A model generated the notes under the pieces. That model worked only from the letters and a program-made list of their open reading frames with translations, made no database searches and had not been told where the DNA came from. A DNA stretch of 64,000 nucleotides from Scalesia atractyloides (Eukaryota > Streptophyta > Magnoliopsida > Asterales > Asteraceae), in contig CAMTDV010000023.1 of NCBI GenBank assembly GCA_947069175.1, positions 85,818,391-85,882,390 of the forward strand, written 5' to 3'. The position numbers and the translations under genes are program-made. This document shows, one piece after another, positions 30,640 to 42,094 of the stretch (positions are counted from its first letter, which is position 1; every line of letters starts with the position of its first letter).

Positions 30640-33272
30640 TGTCACACCCCGACCCGCAGCGGAAAAGGTGATCGAGGCATGATTGGGTTATCATCAAAGC
30701 TCATGACATTTATTATAACGTTTCATATTCATTAATACAATTTAATGGGAAATTTACAATCATAATTACATCATGTCCTAAACATCAATCTAGGCTTCAT
30801 TTTTTTCTTCTAAGGCATTTTCTATGTTTTCCTTGCTTCATCCTGTTCACCTGTATCATGTGTAAAAATGGTTTTTGGATCAACAAAAAGTTGGCGATGA
30901 ATCCTATGAAAAAAACATTTGAACAAGTTTATTTAATTGATTATAAAAGAAAGTGCACAACCACACATGAGTAAAAATAGATGTAAACTTATTCACCAAT
31001 CATTTAATATTAAATAATGCACACATGAACAATAATGGATCGTTTTGAGGCGCGCGTTGCTCAACTCGTCTCCCACGAGGAACTGATGGGCCTAATGAAT
31101 GATTTGCATAAACTTGACAATATGAAATACTTAACTACAAACAATATAAACTAAATAATACACACACGAACAATAATGGATTTGTTTTGAGGCACGCGTT
31201 GCTCAACTCGCCTCCCACGAGGAACTGATGGGCCTAATGAATGAATTGCATATAACTTGACAATATGAAATACATAACTACAAACATTATATACAATCTA
31301 AGTTTAGATCACAATATGGTATGGCACAAGTTTAAATAAACGAGTTAATTTTGGTGACACATGACGCACCCCAAAACGTGTAACTAAAAAGGGGAGTTGT
31401 AAGATTCACTCACATTGGGTGCGTTCGGTTGATGATGATGAATACGCACGAAGTTGGATTTAACCACGAGTGAAACTAACCTAGATAATAACATAATGGT
31501 TTGGTAAATAATGGGATTTTATTAATCAATTTTAGTAGGATGATTGGATATATTTTTGTGAGTCTAAGGCTATTTTCTAACCTTAAAAATGTTATTTTTA
31601 AGTATTTTTAATTGATTTTTAAATAAAATAAATAAATAAAAATAATAAAAAAAGTTGACTTTTTGCGACAGTTGACCGTTGACTTGTTGACCTGTTGACC
31701 GGTCAGGCTGTGAAATTGTTTGCGCCGGGTGAGGCTCGAACCCGAGACCTCCCGTTCGCGTGCACGCAACTCTACCAACTGAGCTACGTGTCTAACCCGA
31801 AATATTTCTGTTTTTAATTATATTTATATACTAATTGAATTAAACTGAAAATCATTTATTTTTAAAAACGATTTTAATGTATCGAACCGGCGTCCTCCAC
31901 AGGTCTCGAACCCGGGACCTGTGGTTTAGGTTAACACACAGTCCACCGCTGGACTGTGTGTTTAACTTGTTATATAATCTGATTTTTATTATACTTATAT
32001 ACAAACTAAATAATTTCATTTCTGCCTTATATAAAAAGTTTGATAATTGTCCGGATCGGTGCGGTAGTCCGGACTCGAACTCGTGACCTGTGTTTTAAAT
32101 GCGCACACAGTCCACCACTGGACTGTGTGTCTATCTTGGTTATTATTCCGGTTTTTATTAAAATTTAACATCTATGTGAAGTGAATCCGGTTTAGTAAAA
32201 AAAAGAACATTTTTATCAAGGTAAGCATGCGTGGGACAAGAATCGAACTCGGGACGTGAGCGTGTTTATGTGCACACAGTCCACCGCTGGACTGTGTGTC
32301 TAACCGAGTTATATCTTGATTTAAATTAAACTTATAGACAACAGAAAACTTCGTCTTCTTCGTTGGATTTAACCAGAACTAACGTCCGACTGATTCGTCG
32401 ATTAAATCATGTTCTTTTAGTGTGTTGCGGTTAATTACAGGTGAGATAAATAAAAAGAATGAAAGATTAAGCGTAAGGTATACCGAACTGGACTCCTCTG
32501 TTTCTCCGGCGAAACTCCGGTGACAGCAGATACTTCCGGCGACGTGTGTCTTGCGGCAGAGAGTCTTCAACGAGCTTGAGATAAATGTGGGTGGCTTCGG
32601 TATGAGCTCTGGGGGTTCAGTAAGGCACATAGGTGAAAGGTTCGGTTTTCCGGCGAGTTGCAGAAATTTTCCGGCGAGTGGAATTACGTCGGGAAAAGGT
32701 GTGATTGTGAGCGAAAAAGCTAACAGAGATTAGAGGGGGTATTTATAGGGCAGGACATCGACGAATTTAGTCCGATTTCCGTCTTGATTCGTCGGTTAGA
32801 AATTTTCCGGCGGTTATAGCTTGTGTCGCGGGTTCAGGCGTCGGTTATAACCGATGTGTTAGTAAATGTTTACGTTAAGTCATTGATAACCGACGATGTT
32901 TGACGAAAACGTCGGATTTTCCGGCGTCAACGGATTTGGCCGCGTTAGTTTTGAAATTGAGATTTATGATATGTATTAATTGTCTCCAATAATTAACAAG
33001 AAACATTAGTGGCGCAATGGTTGAGCGTGTGTGCGATAAGACTTTGCTGAATTCCTGGCTGACCCAGGTTCGAAACCGGCAGCAGTCTTTTATTTTTAAA
33101 CCACAATTTTTAACAGTTTTTCAAAAATAAATTATATATTCCAATATACTTATTAATTATGTATCGTTTAAAATTAATTTGGACATTAAATACGCAACGA
33201 AATTTTTAACTGATTGTTCGATTAATAAACGGAGCGGGTTTGGTAAATCCGGTTTTTTTTACGGATGTTACA
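30640..33272 (-). repeat. Gag-only gypsy, right (5') LTR
   Basis: This is the full-length partner of 23618-26254, with the primer site two bases inside it at 30637. It is followed by the GCTCT duplication at 33273-33277. Confidence 0.9.
32740..32748 (-). promoter_or_regulatory. TATA box in the gag-only gypsy 5' LTR
   Basis: The minus strand reads CTATAAATACCCCC. The same site is at 25719-25727 in the other LTR, and in the Tekay-type family at 41825-41833. The position inside the LTR and the sense-strand orientation suit the element's promoter. Confidence 0.6.
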
Positions 33273-33277
33273 GCTCT

Positions 33278-34137
33278 CACGAGAGTTTGGATTGACTGAT
33301 TTGGGCCAGTTACATATTTTTTGGGTATTCGGGTGACCCAAAATACTACAGGTTTATTTTTAGGTCAGGCTTAGTATACAAAAGATATCATCGCATGAGC
33401 ATCTATGACCACATGTAAACCATGCACTACTCCGGTTGATTTATCCTCCAAGCTCAGTGCTTCGGATGGTCTTTTGTTTCATGATCCAACTCTTTATCGT
33501 AGTCTATCTGGAGCTTTATAGTACCTCACGTTCACAAGGACAGATATCTCCTATGCGGTACAACAAGTATGTCTTTTTATGCATGAACCTCGTGAACCGC
33601 ACTTTGCTTTCCTAAAGCGGATTATTAGGTACTTATAGGGCACAAATAACTATGGTATACGGGTTGTCAAGTCTACTACTCATTCTTTGGTAGCTTATTC
33701 GGATGCTGATTGGGGTGGTTTCCTGGATTCTCGTCGCTCAACTAGTGGTTACTGTGTTTTCCTAGGCGACAATCTTATTTCATGGTCCTCTAAACGACAA
33801 CCTACCGTTTCGCGTTCCAGTGCTGAGGCTGAGTATCGTGGTGTTGCTAATGCCGTAGCTGAATCAACCTGGCTACGAAATTTACTTCTTGAGTTACATT
33901 TTCCCCCTTCGGCAAGCTACTGTGGTTTATTGTGATAATGTTTCAGTGGTATATATGTCAGATTATCCGGTTCAACATCAGCGGACTAAACACATAGAGA
34001 TTGATATTCATTTTGTTCGTGAGAAGGTTCATGTTGGCCAGATCCGTGTCCGTCATGTTCCTACGTCATTACAGTATGCAGATATCTTCACTAAGGGCCT
34101 CGCTCGCCAACTTTTCCAGTCTTTTCGATCCAGCTAG
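33278..34137 (+). pseudogene. Copia 2 reverse transcriptase end and RNase H
   Basis: After the nested insertion the RT resumes with SREFGLTDLGQLH, the block that directly follows YVDD in copia RT. RNase H then shows LVAYSDADWGG (Asp), RRSTSGYCVFLGDNLISWSS, SSAEAEYRGVA (Glu) and VVYCDNVSV (Asp), and ends TKHIEIDIHFVREKV with RHVPTSLQYADIFTKGL. Frames change near 33370, 33640 and 33905. The order and end fit a normal copia pol terminus, ~36 bases before the polypurine tract. Confidence 0.88.
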
Positions 34138-34173
34138 AGCGTCTGTCCTCCGCCCGCTCAAACTGCGGGGGAG

Positions 34174-34348
34174 TCTTAGCCGAAGAATATTTACAGCAGA
34201 ATATTATTTTAGGAATAGATTATGATCTCTTATTTATTGTGCATATTTTTGTATATCGTTTCCTTATTAACTGATTGTATTCTCCCTATATAAAGGGTAT
34301 TGTAAATCAATAAAGATTATCAAGAATTCTAAACCATAAACGCTTTTA
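34174..34348 (+). repeat. Copia 2, 3' LTR
   Basis: This is a full-length match to 20003-20176. It follows the purine run GCGGGGGAG and is followed by the target duplication GTTTT (34349-34353). Confidence 0.88.
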
Positions 34349-34404
34349 GTTTTAACCTCAGATCAAGGTTATGGAAATGAGAGAAAGAATAAGTCCAATA
34401 CCTT

Positions 34405-34680
34405 TTGCAAATCAGTAATAGAATTATGCAACTGCCTTATGCTGATGTAGTAGGGATGGCTGAACTCAACCATCACCAAGCACAAGACAAAAACAAAGGC
34501 AAGTATCTGGTTTCTAGAATGATGAAAGTACTCCATTGGGAAGATTCAAAGTCATTGTTTGTAAATCAAGTTAGTTCTTATGATCCAATCATTGAATGTC
34601 AATACGATACTAGCTGGTCAAAGTTTAAGATTACTAGAGCAAGTTCAGAAGTTCACTTACATCCTTTTGATGAGATGTAG
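34405..34680 (+). CDS. Unrecognised 91-codon ORF, possibly a gene fragment
   Basis: The translation has normal, non-repetitive composition, with YADVVGMAELNHHQAQDKNK, KYLVSRMMKVLHWEDSKS and YDTSWSKFKITRASSEVH. It ends at TAG, and coding-like sequence seems to continue past the stop in the same frame (SLSQLDYKDMGI). I do not recognise the family. It starts ~50 bases after the copia insertion and could be an exon or remnant of a gene cut by that element. No splice sites were fixed. Confidence 0.35.
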   Translation: MQISNRIMQLPYADVVGMAELNHHQAQDKNKGKYLVSRMMKVLHWEDSKSLFVNQVSSYDPIIECQYDTSWSKFKITRASSEVHLHPFDEM

Positions 34681-35965
34681 AGTCTCTCACAACTTGATTA
34701 TAAGGACATGGGAATATAGAAACTGAAGAACCCTAGCAACGATAAGTATGCTGAGACCTTCAAGTCTTACATCAGATTCTAACTCAATTCATGAAGAAGA
34801 AAGTTTTGGTAGCGTTAGCCGAGGAGGAGTTTGTTGGGTATAATTAAGGTTGATGCTTATCAAAATGCTGAACTATGTTTCTACATAAATTGTCTGTTGT
34901 TGTTGAAGTTTACAAGTACTGAAGTTGTTTACTATTGAAGACACTTGTGTTCAGCTCAACAATGAATTTACCGATGCTGCTATAGATTCTTGCCATTGCA
35001 ACAGTGTCAGGTAGTGCGTCGGCCATGCTCCACTACTAACCAGCGTCTGCAGTACGGTTGTTGTAACTATTACTGCAGGTTGTTCCATTATCTATTTTGT
35101 GCTAGCCAACCATGTAATAGGACTGTGTTAGTTATTTGTTTTGTTATGATCAATGGTTTATATTGATCTTACTAGAATAACCATGTTTAGTTCTAATGCA
35201 CTACCAACATTGTTAGTTGGTGAGTTCTGTAAGCATTGCTCAATTCTTTATTGTAATGTGGGTGTGCTGGTTTCATTTGTAAAGATTTTGCAACTCGAGA
35301 GCAATAGACATTGAGCTTATAGTAATTTGTTTGTTCTTGTCGTTATTACAAACTGCTCAATTCTTCCGCCATTCTTAATGATTTTATAACATTTGTTCTT
35401 CTTGTTGTTTGGTCAACTGATTCGGACCAACAAACACCAATGGAAGTACTATCTGCTTTGTGCGTTAGTCCAGCCATCCGATTTTCCAAGCGAGAGAGTG
35501 GATGAATTCGCTGGATCCCATTGATGTGTCAACTGATTTGACGTGTTTGAAAGTGAATGCACTAAAGATATTCTTATGTCAATAATAGAGACTTATCTCT
35601 GCATCCCTAAACATGTTAATAAATTAATGTGTAAACTAATATAAAAAGACATAGTTATTGATTCGTGAATAAGTGTTATCTCATAAGTCTTACATTATAA
35701 TCTAGTATTATAACACGGTTTTATTTTATTAGGTATATATGAAATGATCTCGTTATTTCCAAACTTAGGCCCCACGTTAAGGTTTTCAACTATAAAATAA
35801 TTTACGTATCTTGGAATTTTATTTTGTTCTTGTCTTAATTATAAATTTATTATTCTTTTACGGAAGCTACATCTGTCTTTCTAGTAGCTATAGTTTAATA
35901 ACTTAAACAAGTTTTACCCAAGTGTTAATCCGCGTCCCTTGTTGTACAAGTTTTAATCTATCTCC

Positions 35966-35975
35966 TATATATATT
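35966..35975 (+). promoter_or_regulatory. TATA-like element of the DUF761 gene
   Basis: CTATATATATT lies about 55 bases upstream of the start codon, leaving a short 5' UTR. Confidence 0.5.
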
Positions 35976-36025
35976 AATATTAGTAAACAAAACCCTAAAT
36001 TCTTACTCTAAATCATCTCAAAACA

Positions 36026-36442
36026 ATGGCAGAACACAATACCAGCAAATGGCACTTATTAAGAAGCTTAAAGACCATCATAAAAAAAGTTACATTTCTC
36101 ATGAACTCCAACTTCACCTTCACCAGTGGTGGTAGACGTAAGCGGCTGAGCTTTGGTGAACGATTTGGGTTGACAGCAATTATGTCATCAGATGACGATG
36201 ATAATGATAATTTGGAGTTTTGTGATTCGGGTTCTGCTTCTCGCGAGTTGAAGACGACTAGAAGTTTTCGTGTGGAAAGAACTAAGAGTTTTTGCGAAGA
36301 AGATGATGTCGATAAGAGAGCGGAGATATTTATTGAGAATTTTTATCAACAGTTACAATATGAAAGACAAGTTTCGTTACAACTTAGGTATATAAGAGAG
36401 ACTAGTTTTGGATCATCGGATTCTAGTTCTTGTTCTCCGTGA
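36026..36442 (+). CDS. DUF761-domain (cotton-fibre-expressed-like) small protein
   Basis: This is a single exon of 138 codons with a clear ATG after a CAAAACA context. The N-terminus is basic (KWHLLRSLKTIIKKVTFLM), followed by GGRRKRLSFGERFGL, an acidic Asp-rich stretch (residues ~55-62) and a Ser-rich middle. The C-terminus (residues ~95-125) has VDKRAEIFIENFYQQLQYER and QVSLQLRYIRE, the DUF761 signature of an amphipathic helix with paired aromatic and Arg/Gln residues. The family is plant-specific and mostly of unknown function. No signal peptide is evident. The frame is intact, a TATA-like element lies upstream and AT-rich 3' sequence follows. This is one of only two plausibly intact host genes in the window. 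Confidence 0.85.
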   Translation: MAEHNTSKWHLLRSLKTIIKKVTFLMNSNFTFTSGGRRKRLSFGERFGLTAIMSSDDDDNDNLEFCDSGSASRELKTTRSFRVERTKSFCEEDDVDKRAEIFIENFYQQLQYERQVSLQLRYIRETSFGSSDSSSCSP

Positions 36443-36746
36443 ATTTATTCTTGAGTATGATGATAAATGTTGGATGATGACGATGAATTGAGTGGGTATG
36501 AAGGCCTTCGTTCGGTGATTGAGCATAGGCGTGAAGAATTAATATGGAAGAAAAATAAAGTTTCAAATTCTATGTATTGGCTACAGAAACCAGCTATCTT
36601 AAGAGTATCGCATGTATGTTTTAAACGATATTAAAGTTCATACTGTTGTTTTGTGAGCTTCAACCGATCATCTTGCTCTTGGAGCCCTTACTAAAATAAT
36701 ACGTATAAAAGACTTTTGATATATATAATATATATATATATATATA

Positions 36747-37490
36747 GGATTAGGATCATTTGTGAACAACTTTTGAAAATAAACTAAGTGAACTAATCTT
36801 GACCATTTATTATTTTTTAGATTGAAAGGGTAAGATTGACATTAGGTCTCTCTCTCTCTTAATTAAAATCACTTAATTTTCTCATCTATTAATTATATAT
36901 TCTCTCTCTCTCTCTCACACACACATTTTTAATTATTTCTTCATTATTTTAAACTCGTGTAGAATCAGTTGCTAATAACGTATATGAAACTCTAACGTAA
37001 GTAGGTACTAGATACCAACTGTCCCTTCCGGATTCAAACCGTATATGAAACTCCTAACTAGGTCGTGGACTATAAAATACAGAGATGTATCAAAAGTTTG
37101 TATACATCTGTATAAACTAATATCTGTGTATCTTGTATAAACTGATAGTTAGCGAGACTATAGACATGTGTATAAACTAACAGCGGTGTATCTTTTATAA
37201 ATTGATAGCTAGCGAGACTGTACACATGTGTATACACTAACAACTGTGTATCTTTTTATGTACGGAAACTAGCAAGATTTTAGGAATTTTGATTATACTG
37301 TTTAAAAAATGCAATTTACAAAAGACGCAAATACCCTTCTGTCAATTAATTTAAGGGGAAGTTACAACATTATAATTACAATGTTGTCATTGTTTAAAAA
37401 TCTCTAGATGATATAATCCAATAACTCAGATTAGTTCACACAGTTCACTCTCAGCCTAGTGTTCACTCTAGAACCCTACCATTATATACA
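36747..37490. mobile_element. TA-flanked MITE (AGGATTAGGATCA...AGAACCCTACC)
   Basis: It begins AGGATTAGGATCATTTGTGAAC after a (TA)n run and ends TAGTGTTCACTCTAGAACCCTACC before another TA run. The ends are imperfectly inverted, and the interior includes TC/AC microsatellites and GTATCTT..TATAAACTAAC repeats. No coding is seen. Insertion into TA runs is typical of this MITE type. Confidence 0.5.
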
Positions 37491-37511
37491 TAATATATAT
37501 ATATATATAAT

Positions 37512-37890
37512 ATGATGGGTTAAAATGAGAATCAGCTTGAATTGTGAGAACCGTAAGAACTAGGCCATCCAAAAGGTTTTTTTCAATTTTTTTTCTCAAA
37601 AGTCATAAAAAATCACTTGTTTCAGCAAAAAAAAAAAAAAGATAAAAAAGTGCCACATACCCACAATTATATGAGGCATAAAAAAATATTTATATTTGTA
37701 AAAAAATTTCACCAGCACGTAAAAAAACTTGCATCAGTCAAAAATACCAACTCGATAATTTTGTTTACTTTTTTTACAGATATATTTATAATATTGTCAT
37801 CCACGTTAGTGCAAAAAAAAATTTAACTCAACTCGCGCGAGAATAAAAAGTTATCACAAATCATGGAGGTTCTCATTTGAACCAAGTCCT

Positions 37891-37892
<2 letters not shown>
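37512..37892. mobile_element. MITE type 1 (GGGTTAAAATGAGAA...GGTTCTCATTTGAACC)
   Basis: The ends are inverted: GGGTTAAAATGAGAATC at the left and GGAGGTTCTCATTTGAACC at the right. Parts recur inverted at 39573-39764, 47250-47443 and 56376-56574, with the far ends at 53164-53190 and 62296-62338. The gypsy LTRs are inserted in these inverted copies. Confidence 0.6.
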
Positions 37893-37928
<36 letters not shown>

Positions 37929-37930
37929 GT

Positions 37931-38305
37931 GGCAAGGATCCGTTAGGAACCACACTTTATTGCGAGAACCACGATAACCAATGTGAAAACAACTAAAACT
38001 ACTTAACAACACACATTTTTTTTAATTTTTCATTAAAAATCACATCTTTTAATTTATAATAAAAAAGATTTTATTTTTTTCTTTTATTAAAGTCGCGATT
38101 TAACTAAAAAATAAAAATAAAACTTTTTAAGCATTCATGGTGTTTAGTTTTTAGCATTTAGCTTGAGTATGGTGATGGGGAGGTTTTGGTTTTTTTAGAT
38201 TTTGTATGTATGTGTGTGTGTGGGGGGGGGGGGGGGGCTTGGGTTTTTGGGTTGGGGTGGGGTGGGTTTATTTTGTTATGTTTACATTGGTTTTCGTGGT
38301 TCTCG
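37931..38305. mobile_element. MITE type 2 (CAAGGATCCGTTAGGAACC...GTGGTTCTCGC)
   Basis: The ends are inverted-like, with a GCGAGAACCACGATAACC / GGTTTTCGTGGTTCTCGC pair. It contains a run of 16 G near 38222. It recurs in both orientations: inverted at 39297-39572, 46977-47246 and 55908-56375 (with gap), and forward at 53268-53610 and 62402-62744. TA microsatellites flank it. Confidence 0.65.
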
Positions 38306-38330
38306 CATATATATATATATATATATATAT

Positions 38331-39271
38331 AGGGTCAGGATCAAATAGAGAGTTTAGTTAAGGTGAGAAGGCTAGTAAGCGATGATGTTATGACATGTGG
38401 CAAAGTTGTAAAAATATAAACAAGGGCATTTTAGTAAAAAAAAACATCGCTTTAAAACTCACCATCTTCACCACATCATAACCATTTCAAATCTGAACCC
38501 CTTTCCACTATCCACCATCACTCCCTTACCACCACCACAACCACCACCCCTAACAACGCTATCATTTCCTACTTCTGATTTACCTACCTTAATCTCTGGC
38601 AACAATCACCTGCACTAGCTTAAGAACACATGTCGCCTGAAAGCGCCATTCACAGTTCTCATTTTCTCTTATCACGACAACACATGGCGGACATTCCTTT
38701 TCGCAGCGATGTTCAACACGCCATGCACTTTCCTCGATGTTTGCCGTATGTGTACGATGAAGAACACTGGAGTTTTGAATGATGGTGGCTATGGTTGACG
38801 GAGGCGAACTAAGGTGGAGCTCCGATGGTCGGTTTATCCTTGTGGCCAAGGCAAGGATATGTTGTGGCGGCAATGGTTTCCGACGAACATTGAGGAAAGT
38901 GCATGGCGTGTTGAACATCGCTGCAAAAAGGAATGTCCGCCATGGTGTTGTCGAGATAAGAGAAAATGAGAATTGTGAATGGCGCTTTCAAGCGACATGG
39001 TGTTCTTGAGCTAGTGTAGGTGATTGTTGCCGGAGATTAGGGTAGGTAAATCGGAAGTAGGAAGTGATAGGTGGTGGTCAGGGGTGGTGGTGGTAAGGGA
39101 GTGGTAGATCTGAAATCGTTATGATGCGGTGAAGATGGTGAGTTTTAAAGAGATGGTTTTTTTTTTACTGAAATGCACCTGTTTATATTTGTACAACTTT
39201 GCCACATGTCATAACATCATTGCTTCATAGCCTTCTCACCTTAACTAAACTTTCTATTTGATCCTCACCCT
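38331..39271. mobile_element. Foldback element A (long inverted repeats, TA-flanked)
   Basis: The two ends are near-perfect inverted copies of AGGGTNAGGATCAAATAG, and pairing continues for about 400 bases per arm (CATGGCGGACATTCC... against its reverse complement), leaving a short centre. (TA)n runs flank it. The open frames across it merely read the palindrome. This architecture suits a foldback/long-TIR MITE; no transposase is present. Confidence 0.75.
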
Positions 39272-39295
39272 ATATATATATATATATATATATAT

Positions 39296-39764
39296 AACCT
39301 AAAAAAACCAAAACCTCCCCATCACCCCACTCAAACTAAATGCTAAAAACTAATCCCCACGAATGCTAAAAAAGTTTTATTTTAGCTTTTAGTTAAATCG
39401 CAACTTTTATAAAAGAAAAAAATAAAAAAAAAATTTATTATAAATAAAAGGCTGTCATTTTTAACGAAAAATTAAAAAAAAAATTGTGTGTATTTTAATT
39501 AGTTTTAGTTGTTTTTACATTGGATATCGTGGTTCTCGCAATAAAGTGTGGTTCCTAACGGATCCTTGTCGAGTTGGTATTTTTGATTGAAACAAGTTTT
39601 TTTACGTGCTGGTGAAATTTTTTTACAAACATAAATATTTTTTACGCCTCATGTAATTGTGGGTATACGGAACTTTTTTTAATCTTTTTTTTTTGCTGAA
39701 ACAAGTGATTATTTATGACTTTTGAGAAAAAAATCGAAAAAAACCTTTTGGATGAACTATTTCT
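39296..39764. repeat. Inverted MITE 2 and MITE 1 arms left of gypsy A
   Basis: 39297-39572 is the reverse of MITE 2 and 39573-39764 the reverse of part of MITE 1. With 37512-38305 on the other side of the foldback they make a nested palindrome about 2.2 kb across. Confidence 0.7.
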
Positions 39765-40827
39765 TGTCACACCCGACCCGCAGCGGAATAAGAGTCGGGG
39801 CATAATTGGGTTATCACCAAAACTCATGATGTTTACTAATATGTTTCATATTTATTAAATTCAAATTACATCTCAAATTTTCAAGTAAAATTCATACAAT
39901 ACAAGGAAAGGAAAATTAAATAAACAATCCAAAATCTAAACTGATTTATTCTTCTAGGCCGTCCTATATGTTTCTTGCTTCAACTGGATCACCTGTATCA
40001 TGTGTAAAAATGGGGGTTTTTGGGTCAACAAAAGTTGGCGAGTGAACCTTGTTAGAAAACATTTATTATTGATTTCTTGTTGTAATTAATATCGAAAATT
40101 TGTGCAATAATCATATATGAGCAAACGTAAATAAACATACAATGACAAACCACCTTGCATGAGTATATGATATGAATGATAATGTATATGTTGGCAACGT
40201 CACGTTCCGCTCATAGGTAATGAGGAACGGACGGCCTATGATGATGTATGTGCGATCAAGGCTCAATCCAACGGAGCCGATCGTATGTTGGCAACGCCAC
40301 GTTCCGCTCATAGGTAATGGGGAACAGACGAGCCTATGATGATGTATGTACTGAAAATGATAAATTAAATCTAAACATTAACCACACAAACAATTGATAC
40401 ATATTGGATACACATTTGATAATAAATATGATGGATGCACAAGTGTTTAAATGAAATAAATAAATAACGACACATGATACACCCCAAAATGTGATTAAAA
40501 CGGGGAATTGGTAGAGATTCACTCACATTGGGTGCGTTCGTTTGATGATGTTTGAATGCGCACGAGTTTAGAGAGTTGATCGACGAGGAATAACTAACCT
40601 AAATAATAACGAAATGGTACGGTAAATAAGTGGATTTTATTAACAATTTTAATTGGATTTTTAGATTTATTTTTGTGAGTTTAAGGTCACTTTCTAACTT
40701 TAAAAATGTTATTTTTAAGTATTTTTAATTGATTTTTAAATAAAACAAATAAATAAAAATATAAAAAAATGTTGACTTTTTGGGTTGACCGTTGCTTTGA
40801 CCGTTGACCGGTTCGGACTTTGTGTAT

Positions 40828-41243
40828 ATATGCGCTGGGTGAGGCTCGAACTCGTGACCTCCCGTACGCGTGCACGCAGCTCTACCAACTGAGCTACGCG
40901 TCTAACCCGAAATATTTATGTTTTTAATTATATTTATGCACTATTTAATTTTATTCAGAAATCATTTATTTTAAAAAGGGTATGTCGGACCGGTGCACAA
41001 AACAGGTCTCGAACCCGGGACCCGTTGTTTAGCGTTGCACACAGTCCACTGCTGGACTGTGTGTCTAACCTGGTTAATATACTGATTTTTATTAAACTTA
41101 ACATCTTACAGCGAGTTGATCCGGTTCGGTTTAAAAAGAACATTTTTATTTCAGAGAGTAAGGTTGTGTCAGGGATCGAACTCGAGACGTGTGCTAATTG
41201 TTTGCACACAGTCCACCACTGGACTGTGTGTCTAACCCGGTTT
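40828..41243 (-). repeat. tRNA-like motif and two B-box/hairpin modules in the Tekay-type LTR
   Basis: On the minus strand, AGCTCAGTTGGTAGAG and a TTCGAGCC motif lie at 40830-40910. Two modules follow with TTCGAGACC / TTCGATCC T-loop motifs and perfect 11-bp stems, CACACAGTCCA / TGGACTGTGTG, at 41038-41063 (loop CTGC) and 41205-41230 (loop CCAC). The order matches the gag-only gypsy LTR, which has three such modules. Confidence 0.72.
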
Positions 41244-42094
41244 AATAACTTGCTTTAATTAATCTTATAAGCATCGTCGACTTCGTCTTCTTCGTTCAAA
41301 GACTCAGACGACCGATATTCTTCTGTTCTTGATTAAATCGTTCATCGAACATATTACTGGTTGAAATGTAAAGGATAAGAAGAGTTAAGGAATCGAATGT
41401 ACCGATCAGACTGTATTTCTCAGAATTCCGGCAATGGTCGTCGGCTCTGATTTGTATATTCCGTCTGATTGAATCAATTAACAGTTTTGATCGATTAGTT
41501 GTGAAATTGGGTTGCTAAACAAGGATTAACAGAAGGTTTAAATGATTATACCGATTCACAGCGTGATTTTGGAAATTCCAGAGGTTTTCCGGCGAGTGCA
41601 GAATATTCCGGCTATGTCGTCTGAGATTGATTCTGGTTGATGGATTGAAGTTAGTAATAGTCTAACGATGGATTGAAACCGAAAGAGTCGAGGTATTTAC
41701 CGTTTTGATGTAAGTCTTGGTTTTCCGGCGATAGTCCGGCGATTTCAGAATATCTCCGGCGAGTGAAATTGATTCGAGAAATGGTGCGATTTTCAGCGAA
41801 ATGATTTCCAGAGACTTGGGTGTGTATTTATAGGGAAGAATCACGATGAATTGGGTCTGATTTTAGTCTTGATTCGTGGTCAGCCTTTCTCCGGCGGTTA
41901 TGACTGATGTCGCGGGATTAGACATCGGTTATAACTGATGTCGATGTTAATACATACGTTAAGTCAAAGAAAACCGTCGATAATTGGCGAAATCGTCGGT
42001 ATTTCTGGCGAGAGCGATTTGGGCGCGCTGATGACCGAATTTGATTTCGAGTTTCATTATATGTATTAATTATTTCGTTATATCCACAAATAAC

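Larger units (their letters stand above)
23618..33272 (-). mobile_element. Non-autonomous Ty3/gypsy element (gag only, TR-GAG-like) nested in copia 2
   Basis: Two highly similar LTRs of ~2.63 kb (23618-26254 and 30640-33272) start TGTCACACC and end TGTTACA. They are flanked by the duplication GCTCT. The primer site for tRNA-iMet (minus TTGGTATCAGAGCCATG) is at 30621-30637, and a purine-rich tract (minus AAAAAGCAGGGGATAC) abuts the left LTR. The 4.4-kb interior holds a leader, a broken gag and a block of non-coding hairpin repeats. No protease, RT, RNase H or integrase is present. LTR and gag resemble the Tekay-type element at 39.8-46.3 kb, so it is probably mobilised by such a relative. The LTRs differ little, so the insertion is fairly recent and younger than its host copia. 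Confidence 0.9.
20003..34348 (+). mobile_element. Ty1/copia LTR retrotransposon 2, interrupted by a nested gypsy element
   Basis: LTRs of 174 and 175 bp (20003-20176 and 34174-34348) are flanked by the 5-bp duplication GTTTT (19998-20002 and 34349-34353). The primer site TGGTACCAGAGC is at 20177-20188, and a purine tract GCGGGGGAG precedes the right LTR. Gag, protease, integrase, RT and RNase H follow on the + strand, with many frameshifts and stops. The RT is cut at 23617 by a 9.66-kb gypsy element and resumes at 33278. The LTRs differ at about six positions by eye. Both LTR copies have TC...TA rather than TG...CA termini. Confidence 0.9.
34354..36025. other. Flank of copia 2 and upstream region of the DUF761 gene
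   Basis: A + strand frame at 34405-34680 (see next entry) is the only coding-like part. The rest is AT-rich. A TATA-like TATATATATT at 35966-35975, about 55 bases before the next ATG, probably serves the DUF761 gene. Confidence 0.5.

Noticed and set aside
38589..38918. 109-codon minus frame, with similar frames at 45909-46514 and on the plus strand, as a conserved gene
   Set aside because: They read through the arms of the foldback palindrome in both orientations. Conservation between copies is repeat identity, not protein selection.
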